DNA of 64,000 nt, from NCBI GenBank assembly GCA_945901085.1, contig CAMDJV010000014.1, positions 1-64,000 on the forward strand. The letters run 5' to 3'. A program made the translations under genes and the position numbers. Below the pieces are notes generated by a model. It made no database searches. It was not told the origin of the DNA and saw nothing but the letters and a program-made list of their open reading frames with translations. Origin of the DNA: Rhodovarius crocodyli (GTDB lineage Bacteria; Pseudomonadota; Alphaproteobacteria; Acetobacterales; Acetobacteraceae). Numbering within the stretch: position 1 is the first letter of the stretch; each line of letters starts with the position of its first letter. Positions 55,390-63,701 of this stretch are shown one piece after another.

Positions 55390-55461
55390 AGAGATCCATG
55401 CCGTGGAGGATGGCCTCCAATAGCATGGAATCAATCCAACCGATAATATGCCCTGTCAATT

Positions 55462-56313
55462 TTATCCGCCGGCGGCAAGATTTTGGTCCGTGCTGCGGGT
55501 GGCCCAGCCGGTGGTCCGCCGCTCGATCACCTCGGCGATCCAGTAGAGCACAATGCCCATCATCCCGGTGGTGAGCAGCCCAGCAAACACCAGCGGCACA
55601 TCGAAGCGCGAGGATGCCACCATCATCAGCCGGCCAATGCCGGCATTGGGCGCAACGCTCTCGGCGATGATCGCGCCGACAAAGGCCACCGTCACCGCGA
55701 TCTTCAGCGATGCAAAGAAATACGGCATGGCGCGCGGCAGCCCCACTTTGAGGATGATGTCGCGCGGGCGCGCACCCAGGGCGCGCAGCACATCCTTCAA
55801 TTCGGGCTCCACGGTTGCGATGCCGGTGGCCACATTCACCACGATGGGGAAGAAGGAGATCAGAAAGGCGGTGATCACCGCGGGCCAGACGCCAATGCCA
55901 AACCAGATGATCAACACCGGCACCACCGCCACCTTTGGGATGGAGTTGAAGGCGATCAGCAGCGGGTAGAGCCCCTTATAGACCAAGGTGGAACTGCCAA
56001 TGGCGATGCCCAGCAGCAAGCCGGCCACGATGGCAAGGCCAAAGCCCATCATGGTGGAGTAGAGCGTCACCAGGCTGTCCTGCAGCAGCGGATACCACCA
56101 GCGCACCGCGGCAGCATAAATGTCATGCGGCGCAGGCAGAATGAAGACCGGCACGTTGAAGACGATGCAGCCGATCTCCCAGATGGCGAACATGCCAAAG
56201 ATGACGAGCCAGGGCAGCATGGCCTGCAACCGGCGCTGCCTTCGCGCGGCGGCGGCCATGGCGTTGTAGCGCGCCTGCGCCCGGGGGGACATTTTCGATG
56301 CGCTCTGGGACAT
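55462..56313 (-). CDS. NitT/TauT-type ABC transporter permease
   Basis: Inner-membrane permease of 283 residues with six predicted helices. The EAA loop that touches the ATPase is EPELKDVLRALGARPRDIIL, and ILPAPHDIYAAAVRWWYPLL plus NSIPKVAVVPVLIIWFGIG are typical of SsuC/TauC-like permeases. It shares one base with the ATPase gene (TGATG). Substrate may be a nitrate-, sulfonate- or pyrimidine-like compound; no binding protein is adjacent to decide. Confidence 0.92.
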   Translation of the reverse strand: MSQSASKMSPRAQARYNAMAAAARRQRRLQAMLPWLVIFGMFAIWEIGCIVFNVPVFILPAPHDIYAAAVRWWYPLLQDSLVTLYSTMMGFGLAIVAGLLLGIAIGSSTLVYKGLYPLLIAFNSIPKVAVVPVLIIWFGIGVWPAVITAFLISFFPIVVNVATGIATVEPELKDVLRALGARPRDIILKVGLPRAMPYFFASLKIAVTVAFVGAIIAESVAPNAGIGRLMMVASSRFDVPLVFAGLLTTGMMGIVLYWIAEVIERRTTGWATRSTDQNLAAGG

Positions 56314-57116
56314 CAGGCTGCAACCTCCTCGCCGGAGCGCGCTGCGGCGATATAGCCGCGCAGATCATGCACCAGGTCCTGAAATTCGGCGGTATAGGTG
56401 GTTTCCAGCGTCCGTGGGCGGGGCAGGGGATTGACCCGCTCGGCGATGATCCGCCCGGGCCTCGCCGACATCACCAGCACCCGATCGGCCAGATAGACCG
56501 CCTCGCGCAGGTCATGGGTTACCAGCACCACGGTGGGCTTCTTCGCCATCCAGACATTTTGCAGCACCGCCCAGAGATCCTCGCGGGTGAAGACGTCGAG
56601 CGCTGAGAAGGGCTCATCGAGCATCAGCAGGGCCGGGTCATGAATGAGGGCGCGGCAGAGCGAGGTGCGCTGCTGCATGCCGCCTGAGAGCTGGTAGGGG
56701 TATTTATTGTCGAAGCCTTCAAGGCCGACGAGGCGGAGCAATTCCCGCGCGCGCGCCTCATAAAGGGCGCGGTCACGGCCAAGCTTGTCGCGGTGCTGCG
56801 GCGTGACCTCGAGGGGCAGCATCACATTGGACAAAATTCGCCGCCAGGGCAGCAGGGTGGGCGCCTGGAAGGCCATGCCGGCAATGGTCAGGGGCCCATC
56901 CACCTCCTGGCCCGCCACCACCACATTGCCCTCGGTCGCGGGCCATAAGCCGGTGACGAGGCGCATGAGGGTGGATTTGCCGCAGCCCGAGGGGCCGACC
57001 ACGGCGACGAATTCGCCCTGGTTGATGTTCATCGAGCAGCCTTCGAGGGCGAGGGTGCCATCCACCCCGCCATAGCGCATGGCCACCTGATCGATTTCAA
57101 CAAAGGGTCGGGTCAT
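56313..57116 (-). CDS. NitT/TauT-type ABC transporter ATPase
   Basis: Cytoplasmic ATPase of 267 residues with Walker A GPSGCGKST, Q-loop AFQAPTLLPWRRI, signature YQLSGGMQQR, Walker B LLMLDEPFSALD and H-loop VTHDLREA. All catalytic parts are intact. The start at 57116 (MTRPFVEIDQVAMRYGG) is preferred to a long upstream open frame that runs through tandem repeats. Cotranscribed with the permease. The usual periplasmic binding protein is not in the flanks. Confidence 0.93.
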   Translation of the reverse strand: MTRPFVEIDQVAMRYGGVDGTLALEGCSMNINQGEFVAVVGPSGCGKSTLMRLVTGLWPATEGNVVVAGQEVDGPLTIAGMAFQAPTLLPWRRILSNVMLPLEVTPQHRDKLGRDRALYEARARELLRLVGLEGFDNKYPYQLSGGMQQRTSLCRALIHDPALLMLDEPFSALDVFTREDLWAVLQNVWMAKKPTVVLVTHDLREAVYLADRVLVMSARPGRIIAERVNPLPRPRTLETTYTAEFQDLVHDLRGYIAAARSGEEVAA

Positions 57117-57208
57117 GGGTGATCCGTTTTCAGCAGGCGGAGGGCCTCGGTGAGCGCGTGTACATCCAAGCTGCGGCCTGCGTCGAGGCATGGCCGCGAA
57201 TGCCGCTT

Positions 57209-57256
57209 CTGGCCCCAAGCCTGACCCCAAGCCTGGCCCCAAGCCTGGCCGAGGCC
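57209..57256. repeat. tandem array, four 12-bp units
   Basis: Units are CTGGCCCCAAGC, CTGACCCCAAGC, CTGGCCCCAAGC and the degenerate CTGGCCGAGGCC, directly adjacent. The array is about 95 bp upstream of the ABC ATPase start. Length variation between strains is likely for such short GC-rich units. Confidence 0.85.
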
Positions 57257-57452
57257 GGTTGCAGGCCCTGAGGGCGGGATGCTGCGCATGATGGCCTCTC
57301 CGGCGCGGGTGTGGTGTTCGCTTAGCAAGCCGCAGGGCCCAGCCATACCGCCCACCCGGGGCTGCAGAAGCCTCTTGCCCGGCCATTGCCCAATAATCGG
57401 GCATTTGGCGGGGAGGCGCGCTGCCTGGCGGTCATATCCGGTGCTGCGGGCT

Positions 57453-57512
57453 GGGCCAGGGGGTGGGCCAGGGGGTGGGCCAGGGGGGGGGGCCAGGGGT
57501 TGGACCAGGGCG
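57453..57512. repeat. tandem array of about five 12-13-bp G-rich units
   Basis: Units begin GGGCCAGGGGGT, repeated exactly twice, then with a G-run variant, then GGGCCAGGGGT and a degenerate TGGACCAGGGCGG. The array contains a 10-base G run (57483-57492) prone to slippage. It ends eight bases before the xth stop. Read on the other strand the unit contains CTGGCCC, the same core as the array at 57209. Confidence 0.85.
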
Positions 57513-57520
57513 GCTGGCCC

Positions 57521-58285
57521 TCAGCCGCGCAATTCCACCCAGACCGGCGCGTGGTCGGAGGGTTGCTCCTCGGCCCGGGCCTCGGTGTCCACGCTAAAGC
57601 TGGTCAGCCGCTCGGCCAATTCGGGAGAGAGCATGGCATGGTCGATACGCAACCCGCGATTGGTCTCAAACGCCGCGCCATAATCCCAATAGGTGAATTG
57701 GTGCTGGCCCAAGGCGGCACTGCTCTCGGTCATGCCCAAATGGCACAAAGCATTGAAATGGGCGCGCGATTGCGGGTGGACCAGCGCATCATTGGGCGGC
57801 AGGGCGCCCGGCGCCATGTCGCGCGCCGTGGGCACCACATTGAAGTCACCCAGAATGGCAAAGGGGGTGAAGCCATCCAGATGCTCTGCGGCGCGGGCAT
57901 TTAGGCGCTGCTGCCAGCGCCATTTATAGGCCATGCCCTCATCGCCGCCGGAATTGCCATTGGGCAGGTAAATGCCGGCAAAATGCGCGCCCTCGGCCCG
58001 CACCTCGATATAGCGGGCCTGGCTGTCCTCCTCCTCGCCGGGCAGGGTTTCGGCCACGATCTCGAAAGGGATGCGGCCAAGCACCGCCACGCCATTGCGC
58101 CCGCCATGCTGGCCTATGGCATGGATGCGATAGCCCGAGGCGGCCAATTCGACATGAGGGAATTCCTCGGCCTTGCATTTGGTCTCCTGCAGGAAGACCA
58201 GATCAGGCGCGTGGCGGGCCAGGAAGCGCGCGAGATGCGGCGCACGCCGGCGGATGGAGTTCACATTGAAACTGGCAAGGCGCAT
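57521..58285 (-). CDS. xth: exodeoxyribonuclease III
   Basis: AP endonuclease/3'-5' exonuclease of base excision repair, 254 residues. Metal and catalytic residues are in MRLASFNVNSIRRR (Asn7), FLQETKCK (Glu34), LPNGNSGGDE, GDFNVVPT (Asp, Asn, about 147-149), DYGAAFETNRGLRIDHAML and SDHAPVWVEL. It is downstream of erpA on the same strand, separated by copy B of the 105-bp repeat. Confidence 0.95.
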   Translation of the reverse strand: MRLASFNVNSIRRRAPHLARFLARHAPDLVFLQETKCKAEEFPHVELAASGYRIHAIGQHGGRNGVAVLGRIPFEIVAETLPGEEEDSQARYIEVRAEGAHFAGIYLPNGNSGGDEGMAYKWRWQQRLNARAAEHLDGFTPFAILGDFNVVPTARDMAPGALPPNDALVHPQSRAHFNALCHLGMTESSAALGQHQFTYWDYGAAFETNRGLRIDHAMLSPELAERLTSFSVDTEARAEEQPSDHAPVWVELRG

Positions 58286-58325
58286 GGCGCGGTTGTGGAC
58301 GCCCCCGCGCCCGGCGGCAAGGTCT

Positions 58326-58430
58326 TAGAGCATTTTCAAGCCTCGCGGCTTCGCAAGGCGAGGCGGAAAATGCGGGAAAACAAAAGCGAGAGCCGTTTCG
58401 CCGTCTTCGCTTGCGGTGAAACGTCGCTAG
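58326..58430. repeat. 105-bp double-hairpin intergenic repeat, copy B
   Basis: Begins TAGAGCATTTTC and ends GTCGCTAG; ungapped hand alignment to copy A (8764-8868) gives 14 mismatches in 105. Both hairpins are conserved and several differences are compensatory or outside stems. It lies between erpA and xth. Its right end supplies the erpA stop (TAG on the minus strand), whereas in copy A the left end supplies the stop of the MFS gene. Confidence 0.85.
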
Positions 58431-58777
58431 ACCGCGAAGGAGACCCCGCAGCCGCAGCCGCTGGTGGCGAGCGGGTTTTCCACCTTGAAATGGCTGCCCA
58501 TCAGCGCCTCGTGCCAATCCAGCCGGCTGCCGGCCAAAAACTCCAGGCTCACCGCATCGACCAGCACCGATACCCCATCCTGCTGCACCACCAGATCATC
58601 AGCCTCCGGCGCTTCGGCGAGATCAAAGCCATATTGCATCCCCGAACAGCCGCCAGCCGAGACCGAGACCCGCAAGGCGGCACCCGGGCGGCCCTGGCGG
58701 CTGGCGATGGCCGCGATTTCGGCCGCGGCGCGCGGCGTCACGGCGAAGGGGGCGGGCGACGCGTTGCCATCAGGCAT
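58427..58777 (-). CDS. erpA: A-type iron-sulfur cluster carrier (ErpA/IscA family)
   Basis: Delivers Fe-S clusters to apoproteins, 116 residues. The three cluster-binding cysteines are present: Cys44 (SAGGCSGMQYGF) and Cys108/Cys110 (NPLATSGCGCGVSFAV). AGGAG precedes the ATG at 58777; longer open frame upstream is ignored. The xth-erpA-dgt neighbourhood is usual in alphaproteobacteria. Divergent from dgt. Confidence 0.93.
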   Translation of the reverse strand: MPDGNASPAPFAVTPRAAAEIAAIASRQGRPGAALRVSVSAGGCSGMQYGFDLAEAPEADDLVVQQDGVSVLVDAVSLEFLAGSRLDWHEALMGSHFKVENPLATSGCGCGVSFAV

Positions 58778-58841
58778 GGTGGAATCTCCTTGAATGCGAA
58801 CATAGTGGGCCGACCAGCATTTTTCCACAGGGGGTGGCCGC

Positions 58842-60014
58842 ATGGCCGATCGCTTCACGCCGTATAGCAGCCTGGCGGCCTATGCCGTGCAGGCCGATGC
58901 CAGCCGGGGGCGGCTGCATGCCGAACCAGCCGATACCACCCGCAGCCCCTTTCAGCGTGACCGGGACCGGATTGTGCATTCGCGCGCCTTCCGCCGGCTG
59001 CAATACAAGACCCAGGTCTTCATCTTCCATGAGGGCGACCATTTCCGCACCCGGCTGACCCATTCCATCGAGGTGGCGCAGATTGCCCGCTCCATCGCCC
59101 GGCGGCTGCGGCTGGATGAGGATCTGGCCGAGGCGCTGGCGCTGGCGCATGATCTGGGCCACCCGCCCTTCGGCCATGCCGGTGAGGATGCGCTGGATGC
59201 CGCCATGCGCACCCATGGCGGCTTTGACCACAATGCCCAGTCGCTCAAGCACGTCACCATGCTGGAACGCCGCTATGCCGCCTTTGATGGGCTGAACCTG
59301 ACCTGGGAGATGCTGGAGGGCCTGGCAAAGCATAATGGCCCGGTGCGCCAGCCCGCCCAGTATATCGCCGAATATGATTTCCGGCACAGCCTCGACCTCG
59401 CCAGCCATGCCTCCGCCGAGGCCCAGGTGGCGGCGATTGCCGATGACATCGCCTATAACAATCACGATCTGGAAGATGGCCTGCGGGCGAGGCTTTTCAC
59501 CATCGAGGAGGTGGCCGCCCTGGCCTTGCCCGGTGCGGGGCTGGAGGAGGCCAAACTCGCCCATCCCGGCATGGCGGTGGAGCGCCTTGCACCCGAGATG
59601 GTGCGAAGGGTGATCAGCCGGATGATCCAGGATGTGGTGGCCGAAAGCCAGAACCGCATCGAGGCCTTGGCACCGGCGGATGCCGATGCCATCCGCGCCG
59701 CCGCCCGGCCGGTGGTGGCCTTCTCAGCCGGCATGTTCGAGGCGAATAAGGCGGTGCGCGCTTTCCTTTTCGAGCGGATGTACCGCCATTGGCGGGTCAA
59801 CCGCACCGTGGGCAAGAGCCGGCGCGTGGTGCAAATGCTCTTCTCCCTGCTGCATGGCGGGCCGCAAATGCTGCCCGATGAATGGCGCGCGCGGGCGGGC
59901 GATGCCGGCACGCCGCGGGCGGCGCGGGTGGTGTGCGACTATATTGCCGGCATGACGGATAGGTTTGCGCTGGAGGAGTATAAGCGGCTGACTGATCCGA
60001 GTGTGCCGGGGTGA
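58842..60014 (+). CDS. dgt: dGTPase-like HD-domain triphosphohydrolase
   Basis: Deoxyguanosinetriphosphate triphosphohydrolase-like protein, 390 residues, removing triphosphate from dNTPs. The HD metal site is His74 (RLTHSIEVAQIARSIA), His103-Asp104 (LAHDLGHPPFGHAGEDAL) and a later Asp (AAIADDIAYNNHDLEDGLRA). TRSPFQRDRDRIVHSRAFRR opens the family domain. AGGGGG is nine bases before the ATG. Confidence 0.94.
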   Translation: MADRFTPYSSLAAYAVQADASRGRLHAEPADTTRSPFQRDRDRIVHSRAFRRLQYKTQVFIFHEGDHFRTRLTHSIEVAQIARSIARRLRLDEDLAEALALAHDLGHPPFGHAGEDALDAAMRTHGGFDHNAQSLKHVTMLERRYAAFDGLNLTWEMLEGLAKHNGPVRQPAQYIAEYDFRHSLDLASHASAEAQVAAIADDIAYNNHDLEDGLRARLFTIEEVAALALPGAGLEEAKLAHPGMAVERLAPEMVRRVISRMIQDVVAESQNRIEALAPADADAIRAAARPVVAFSAGMFEANKAVRAFLFERMYRHWRVNRTVGKSRRVVQMLFSLLHGGPQMLPDEWRARAGDAGTPRAARVVCDYIAGMTDRFALEEYKRLTDPSVPG

Positions 60015-60026
60015 GGGCGCCTTTGC

Positions 60027-60977
60027 TCAATCAGCCCTGATCCCGGTCGCCCGCACCAATTCCGCCCATTGCCCACGGTCGCGCGCGATATAGGCGGCGT
60101 AATCCTCCGTGCTCATCGGCAGGCTCGACATGCCCTGGCTCGCCAGGCGCTGCTGGAAGGCGGGCCGGGCCAGCAGCGCGGCAAGGGCCGCATGCAATGT
60201 GGCGATAATCGGCGCGGGCAGCCCCGCCGGGCCATTCAGCCCATACCAGTTCAGCACCTCATAGCCTGGAATGCGCTCGGCAATGGCGGGCACATCGGGC
60301 AGCACCGCAAGGCGCTGGGGCGTGGAGACCGCCAAGGCCCGCACCCGCCCATCGCGGATGAAGGGCAGGGCGGTGTTGATGGTATCGGCCATGCCCAGCA
60401 CCCGCCCGGCAATGATGTCGGGAATGACCAGGGCGGTGCCGCGATAGGGCACATGTGTCATATCCAGCCCAGCGCGATGGGCCATTAGCGCGAAGGTCAT
60501 GTGGGTGGAACTGCCGATGCCGGCCGAGCCATAGGCCAATTGCCCCGGCCTTGCCTTCACATACTCCAAGAAGCCGGCGAAATCGCTCACCGGCGATTGC
60601 GGCGCGGTGATCAGCACCGCCGGCACGCCGGCCAGTGCCCCGATCGGTGTGGTATCCGTGGCCGGGTCAAAGCTCAGCCGCTGCACCACCGGGTTCACCC
60701 CATGGGTGGCCTGGCTGGCCATGAGCAGCGTCAGCCCATCGGGGCGGGCGCGGGCGACGTATTCCGTGCCCACCGAGCCGCCGGCGCCGGTGCGGTTTTC
60801 CACGATCACCTGCTGGGCGAGCAGGGGCGAGATCTCCTCGGCCAGGATGCGCGAAATCACATCCGCAGCCCCGCCCGGGGCAAAGGGGGCGATGATCCGG
60901 ATCGGGCGATCGGCCACCCAGGCCTGCGCCAGCGCGGGTGTGGCGAGGGTGGAGAGCAGCAGGTGGCGGCGCAGCAT
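60027..60977 (-). CDS. Bug/TctC-family periplasmic substrate-binding protein
   Basis: Receptor of 316 residues with signal MLRRHLLLSTLATPALAQ and hallmark RPIRIIAPFAPGGAADVISR, later HVPYRGTALVIPDIIAGR and LNWYGLNGPAGLPAPI. GGAG precedes the ATG at 60977 by nine bases. It is inserted, on the opposite strand, inside the conserved dgt-argS block, which suggests recent placement. No TTT membrane genes nearby; ligand unknown. Confidence 0.9.
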   Translation of the reverse strand: MLRRHLLLSTLATPALAQAWVADRPIRIIAPFAPGGAADVISRILAEEISPLLAQQVIVENRTGAGGSVGTEYVARARPDGLTLLMASQATHGVNPVVQRLSFDPATDTTPIGALAGVPAVLITAPQSPVSDFAGFLEYVKARPGQLAYGSAGIGSSTHMTFALMAHRAGLDMTHVPYRGTALVIPDIIAGRVLGMADTINTALPFIRDGRVRALAVSTPQRLAVLPDVPAIAERIPGYEVLNWYGLNGPAGLPAPIIATLHAALAALLARPAFQQRLASQGMSSLPMSTEDYAAYIARDRGQWAELVRATGIRAD

Positions 60978-61156
60978 GGCGAACTCCGGCAAAAGGGGTA
61001 CCGCCAGGATGCAATGGCCAGCATGACTGCGCCACCGCACGCGGGACGAAAACTCCCCCATCCCATCGGTTTCTGCCCAAGGCCTGGCCTGGAGATGCGC
61101 CATGCATGCCCATCACGCGTATTCCCGCGTCCCCCTGGCGATGGCATACCAACCCA

Positions 61157-61825
61157 ATGCGAATCCTCTACCACCTGCCTTTGTCGCCATTTTCCCGCAA
61201 GGTGCGCCTCGCCTTGGCGGAAAAGCGCATCCCCTTCGAGTTGCGGCTGGAGAAGGTGTGGGACCGGCGTGAGGAATTCCTGGAAATGAACCCCGCCGGC
61301 ACCGTGCCCGTGCTGGCCGAGGAAAACGGCCTGACCATCTGCGACAGCAGCGCGATCTGCGAATATCTTGATGAGGCCTATCCGGATATTTCGCTCTATG
61401 GCCGCACCCTGGCCGAGCGGGCCGAGGTACGCCGCCTCGTCGCCTGGTTTGACCTCAAATTCGGCGCCGAGGTGACCCAGAACCTAGTCTATGAGCGCCA
61501 TCTCAAGCGCTCAATGGGCCGGGGCAATCCTGATGCTGCGCATATCCGTGCGGGCTATGCCGCCATCAAGCCGCATCTGGAGCATATCGGCTGGCTGGCC
61601 GAGAGCCGCACATGGCTGGCGGGCGCGCATATCAGCCTCGCTGATTTTGCCGCAGCAGCCCATCTGTCGGTGCTGGACTACGCCAATGATGTCGATTGGA
61701 AGTATAATCAGCCGGCCCGCGAATGGTATGCCCGCATCAAGTCCCGCCCCGCCTTCCGCCCCCTATTGACCGAGCGGGTGAGCGGCCTCACGCCGCCTTC
61801 GCATTATGATGATCTGGATTTCTGA
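61157..61825 (+). CDS. fzlA: glutathione S-transferase-family protein, probable FzlA
   Basis: A 222-residue GST-fold protein with the thioredoxin-like half (LYHLPLSPFSRKVRLALAEK, NPAGTVPVLAEENG, ICDSSAICEYLDE) and helical half. The C-terminus GLTPPSHYDDLDF closely matches the conserved end of FzlA, an alphaproteobacterial GST homologue that binds FtsZ and controls constriction. The Ser in PLSPFSR is where GSTs bind thiol. It is 2 bp upstream of argS and near a SPOR-domain gene, a cell-division context. A catabolic GST is the alternative. No clear Shine-Dalgarno. Confidence 0.8.
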   Translation: MRILYHLPLSPFSRKVRLALAEKRIPFELRLEKVWDRREEFLEMNPAGTVPVLAEENGLTICDSSAICEYLDEAYPDISLYGRTLAERAEVRRLVAWFDLKFGAEVTQNLVYERHLKRSMGRGNPDAAHIRAGYAAIKPHLEHIGWLAESRTWLAGAHISLADFAAAAHLSVLDYANDVDWKYNQPAREWYARIKSRPAFRPLLTERVSGLTPPSHYDDLDF

Positions 61826-61827
61826 CG

Positions 61828-63651
61828 ATGTATGACATGTTTGCCGCCATGCGCGCCCGTGTGGTGGCCGCGCTGGCCGAATTATTGCCCGAGCAACCCG
61901 CCGAGGCTTTTTCTCGGGTTGTGGTGGAGCCGCCCAAGGATGCTTCGCATGGCGATATGGCCACGAATGCGGCGATGGTGGTGGCCAAGGCGGCCAAGCT
62001 CGCCCCGCCGAAACTCGCAGCCGATCTGGCGGCAAAACTCGCCGCCCTGCCTGAGGTGGCCGAGGCCACGCCCGCCGGTCCTGGCTTTCTCAATATCCGC
62101 CTCGCGCCGGCCTTTCTGCGCGGCCAACTCGCCCATTTGCTGCGCATGGGCGAGGCCTATGGCGATGCTCCGCCCAATGGGCGGCGGGTGAATGTGGAAT
62201 ATGTCTCGGCCAACCCCACGGGCCCCATGCATGTGGGCCATTGCCGCGGCGCGGTGGTGGGCGATGCGCTGGCCAATCTGCTGGCCAAGGCCGGCTATGA
62301 CGTCACCAAGGAATACTACATCAATGATGCCGGGGCGCAGGTGCAGGCTTTGGCCTGGGCGGCGTATTGGCGTTATCTTGAGGCCGCGGCCCGCGGCGGC
62401 GCCCCGGGTGAGGTGCTGGATGCGCTGCGGGCCAACCCCGCCGAGGCGCGCGGCATTGTCGAAGCCGGTTTTGGCACCACGCTGCAATATGGCGGGGAAT
62501 ATCTGGTTCCTGTGGGCGATGCGCTCTTCGCCGCCCATGGCGCATCGCTGCTGCCGCCCTCCGACGCTATCCTCGCCCAGATCCGCCGCTTCACTGTGGA
62601 CGCCATGATGGTCTCCATCCGCGAGGATCTGGCCGCACTCGGCGTCGAGGGCCAGCATTTCGTCAGCGAGGCGGCGCTGATCGAGGCCGGCATGCTCGAC
62701 CGGGCCGAGGCGCTGCTGCGCGACAAAAACCTCATCTATCAGGGCGTGCTCGAAGCCCCCAAGGGCAAGACGCCCGATGATTGGGAGCCGCGCGAACAGA
62801 CCCTCTTCGCCTCCAAGCAATTCGGCGATGACACCGACCGCGCGCTGCGCAAGAGCGATGGCACCGGCACTTATTTCGCCAATGACATCGCCAATCACCT
62901 GCACAAGATCGAGCGCGGCTTTGATGAGCTGGTCCATGTCTGGGGTGCTGATCATGGCGGCTATGTGAAGCGGATGAAGGCGGCGGTTGCGGCCCTTTCC
63001 GACAATCGCGTCAGCCTTGATGTCGTGCTCGCCCAGATCGTGCATGTGCTCAAGGATGGCCAGCCGGTGCGCATGTCCAAGCGCGCCGGCAGCTATATCA
63101 CCCTCGCTGACCTGATCGATGAGGTGGGGCGCGATGCGGTGCGCTTCACCATGCTCACCCGCCGCGCCGATGCGCAGATGGAATTCGATCTCGACCGGGT
63201 CATCGAGCAATCGCGCGACAACCCGGTCTTCTACGTGCAATACGCCCATGCCCGTACCCGCTCGGTGCTGCGCGCGGCGGAAGACCCCGCTCTAGCCGAT
63301 CTGGCCGCGGCACCGCTCGACTCGCTGGTTGATCCGGCTGAAACCGCCCTCATTCATCGCCTCGCCTGCTGGCCCCGGGTGGTCGAGGCCGCCGCCGCCG
63401 CCCGCGAGCCGCACCGCGTGGCGTTTTTTCTGAATGACTTGGCAGGTGACTTTCATCTATTATGGAGTCGTGGGCGCAGTGATTCGACTCTGCGCTTCAT
63501 CCGGGCGGATGAACCAGTTGCAACCCGGGCGCGTCTCGCGCTCGTGGCAGCGACGGGGGTGGTTCTCCGCTCCGGCCTCAGGGTCATGGGGGTGACACCT
63601 GTCGAGGAGTTGCGTGATGACAATAAGGCGGATTCTGCCTCTGGCCTGTGA
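61828..63651 (+). CDS. argS: arginyl-tRNA synthetase
   Basis: Class I synthetase charging tRNA-Arg, 607 residues. N-terminal Arg-S additional domain (EPPKDASHGDMATNAAMVVA), HIGH motif SANPTGPMHVGHCRGAVVGD (near 127-146), VWGADHGGYVKRMKAA, MSKRAGSYITL in place of KMSKS, and the DALR anticodon domain (FYVQYAHARTRSVLRAA). It is coupled to fzlA (2-bp gap) and followed by the SPOR gene, as in many alphaproteobacteria. Confidence 0.96.
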   Translation: MYDMFAAMRARVVAALAELLPEQPAEAFSRVVVEPPKDASHGDMATNAAMVVAKAAKLAPPKLAADLAAKLAALPEVAEATPAGPGFLNIRLAPAFLRGQLAHLLRMGEAYGDAPPNGRRVNVEYVSANPTGPMHVGHCRGAVVGDALANLLAKAGYDVTKEYYINDAGAQVQALAWAAYWRYLEAAARGGAPGEVLDALRANPAEARGIVEAGFGTTLQYGGEYLVPVGDALFAAHGASLLPPSDAILAQIRRFTVDAMMVSIREDLAALGVEGQHFVSEAALIEAGMLDRAEALLRDKNLIYQGVLEAPKGKTPDDWEPREQTLFASKQFGDDTDRALRKSDGTGTYFANDIANHLHKIERGFDELVHVWGADHGGYVKRMKAAVAALSDNRVSLDVVLAQIVHVLKDGQPVRMSKRAGSYITLADLIDEVGRDAVRFTMLTRRADAQMEFDLDRVIEQSRDNPVFYVQYAHARTRSVLRAAEDPALADLAAAPLDSLVDPAETALIHRLACWPRVVEAAAAAREPHRVAFFLNDLAGDFHLLWSRGRSDSTLRFIRADEPVATRARLALVAATGVVLRSGLRVMGVTPVEELRDDNKADSASGL

Positions 63652-63701
63652 TGGCTGGGCCGGTGGTCTAGGCATGGAATACTGGCCCGGGGGGGGCAGC
63701 C

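Larger units (their letters stand above)
57117..57520. other. 404-bp gap with two 12-bp tandem arrays
   Basis: No supported gene. It lies between the ABC ATPase start and the end of xth, so it should hold the ABC promoter. Two minisatellite-like arrays (57209-57256 and 57453-57512) are its main features. Open frames here are repetitive (GLGPGLGSGLGP, WGQAWGQAWGQ) and result from the arrays. No remnant of a substrate-binding protein is recognisable. Confidence 0.6.
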
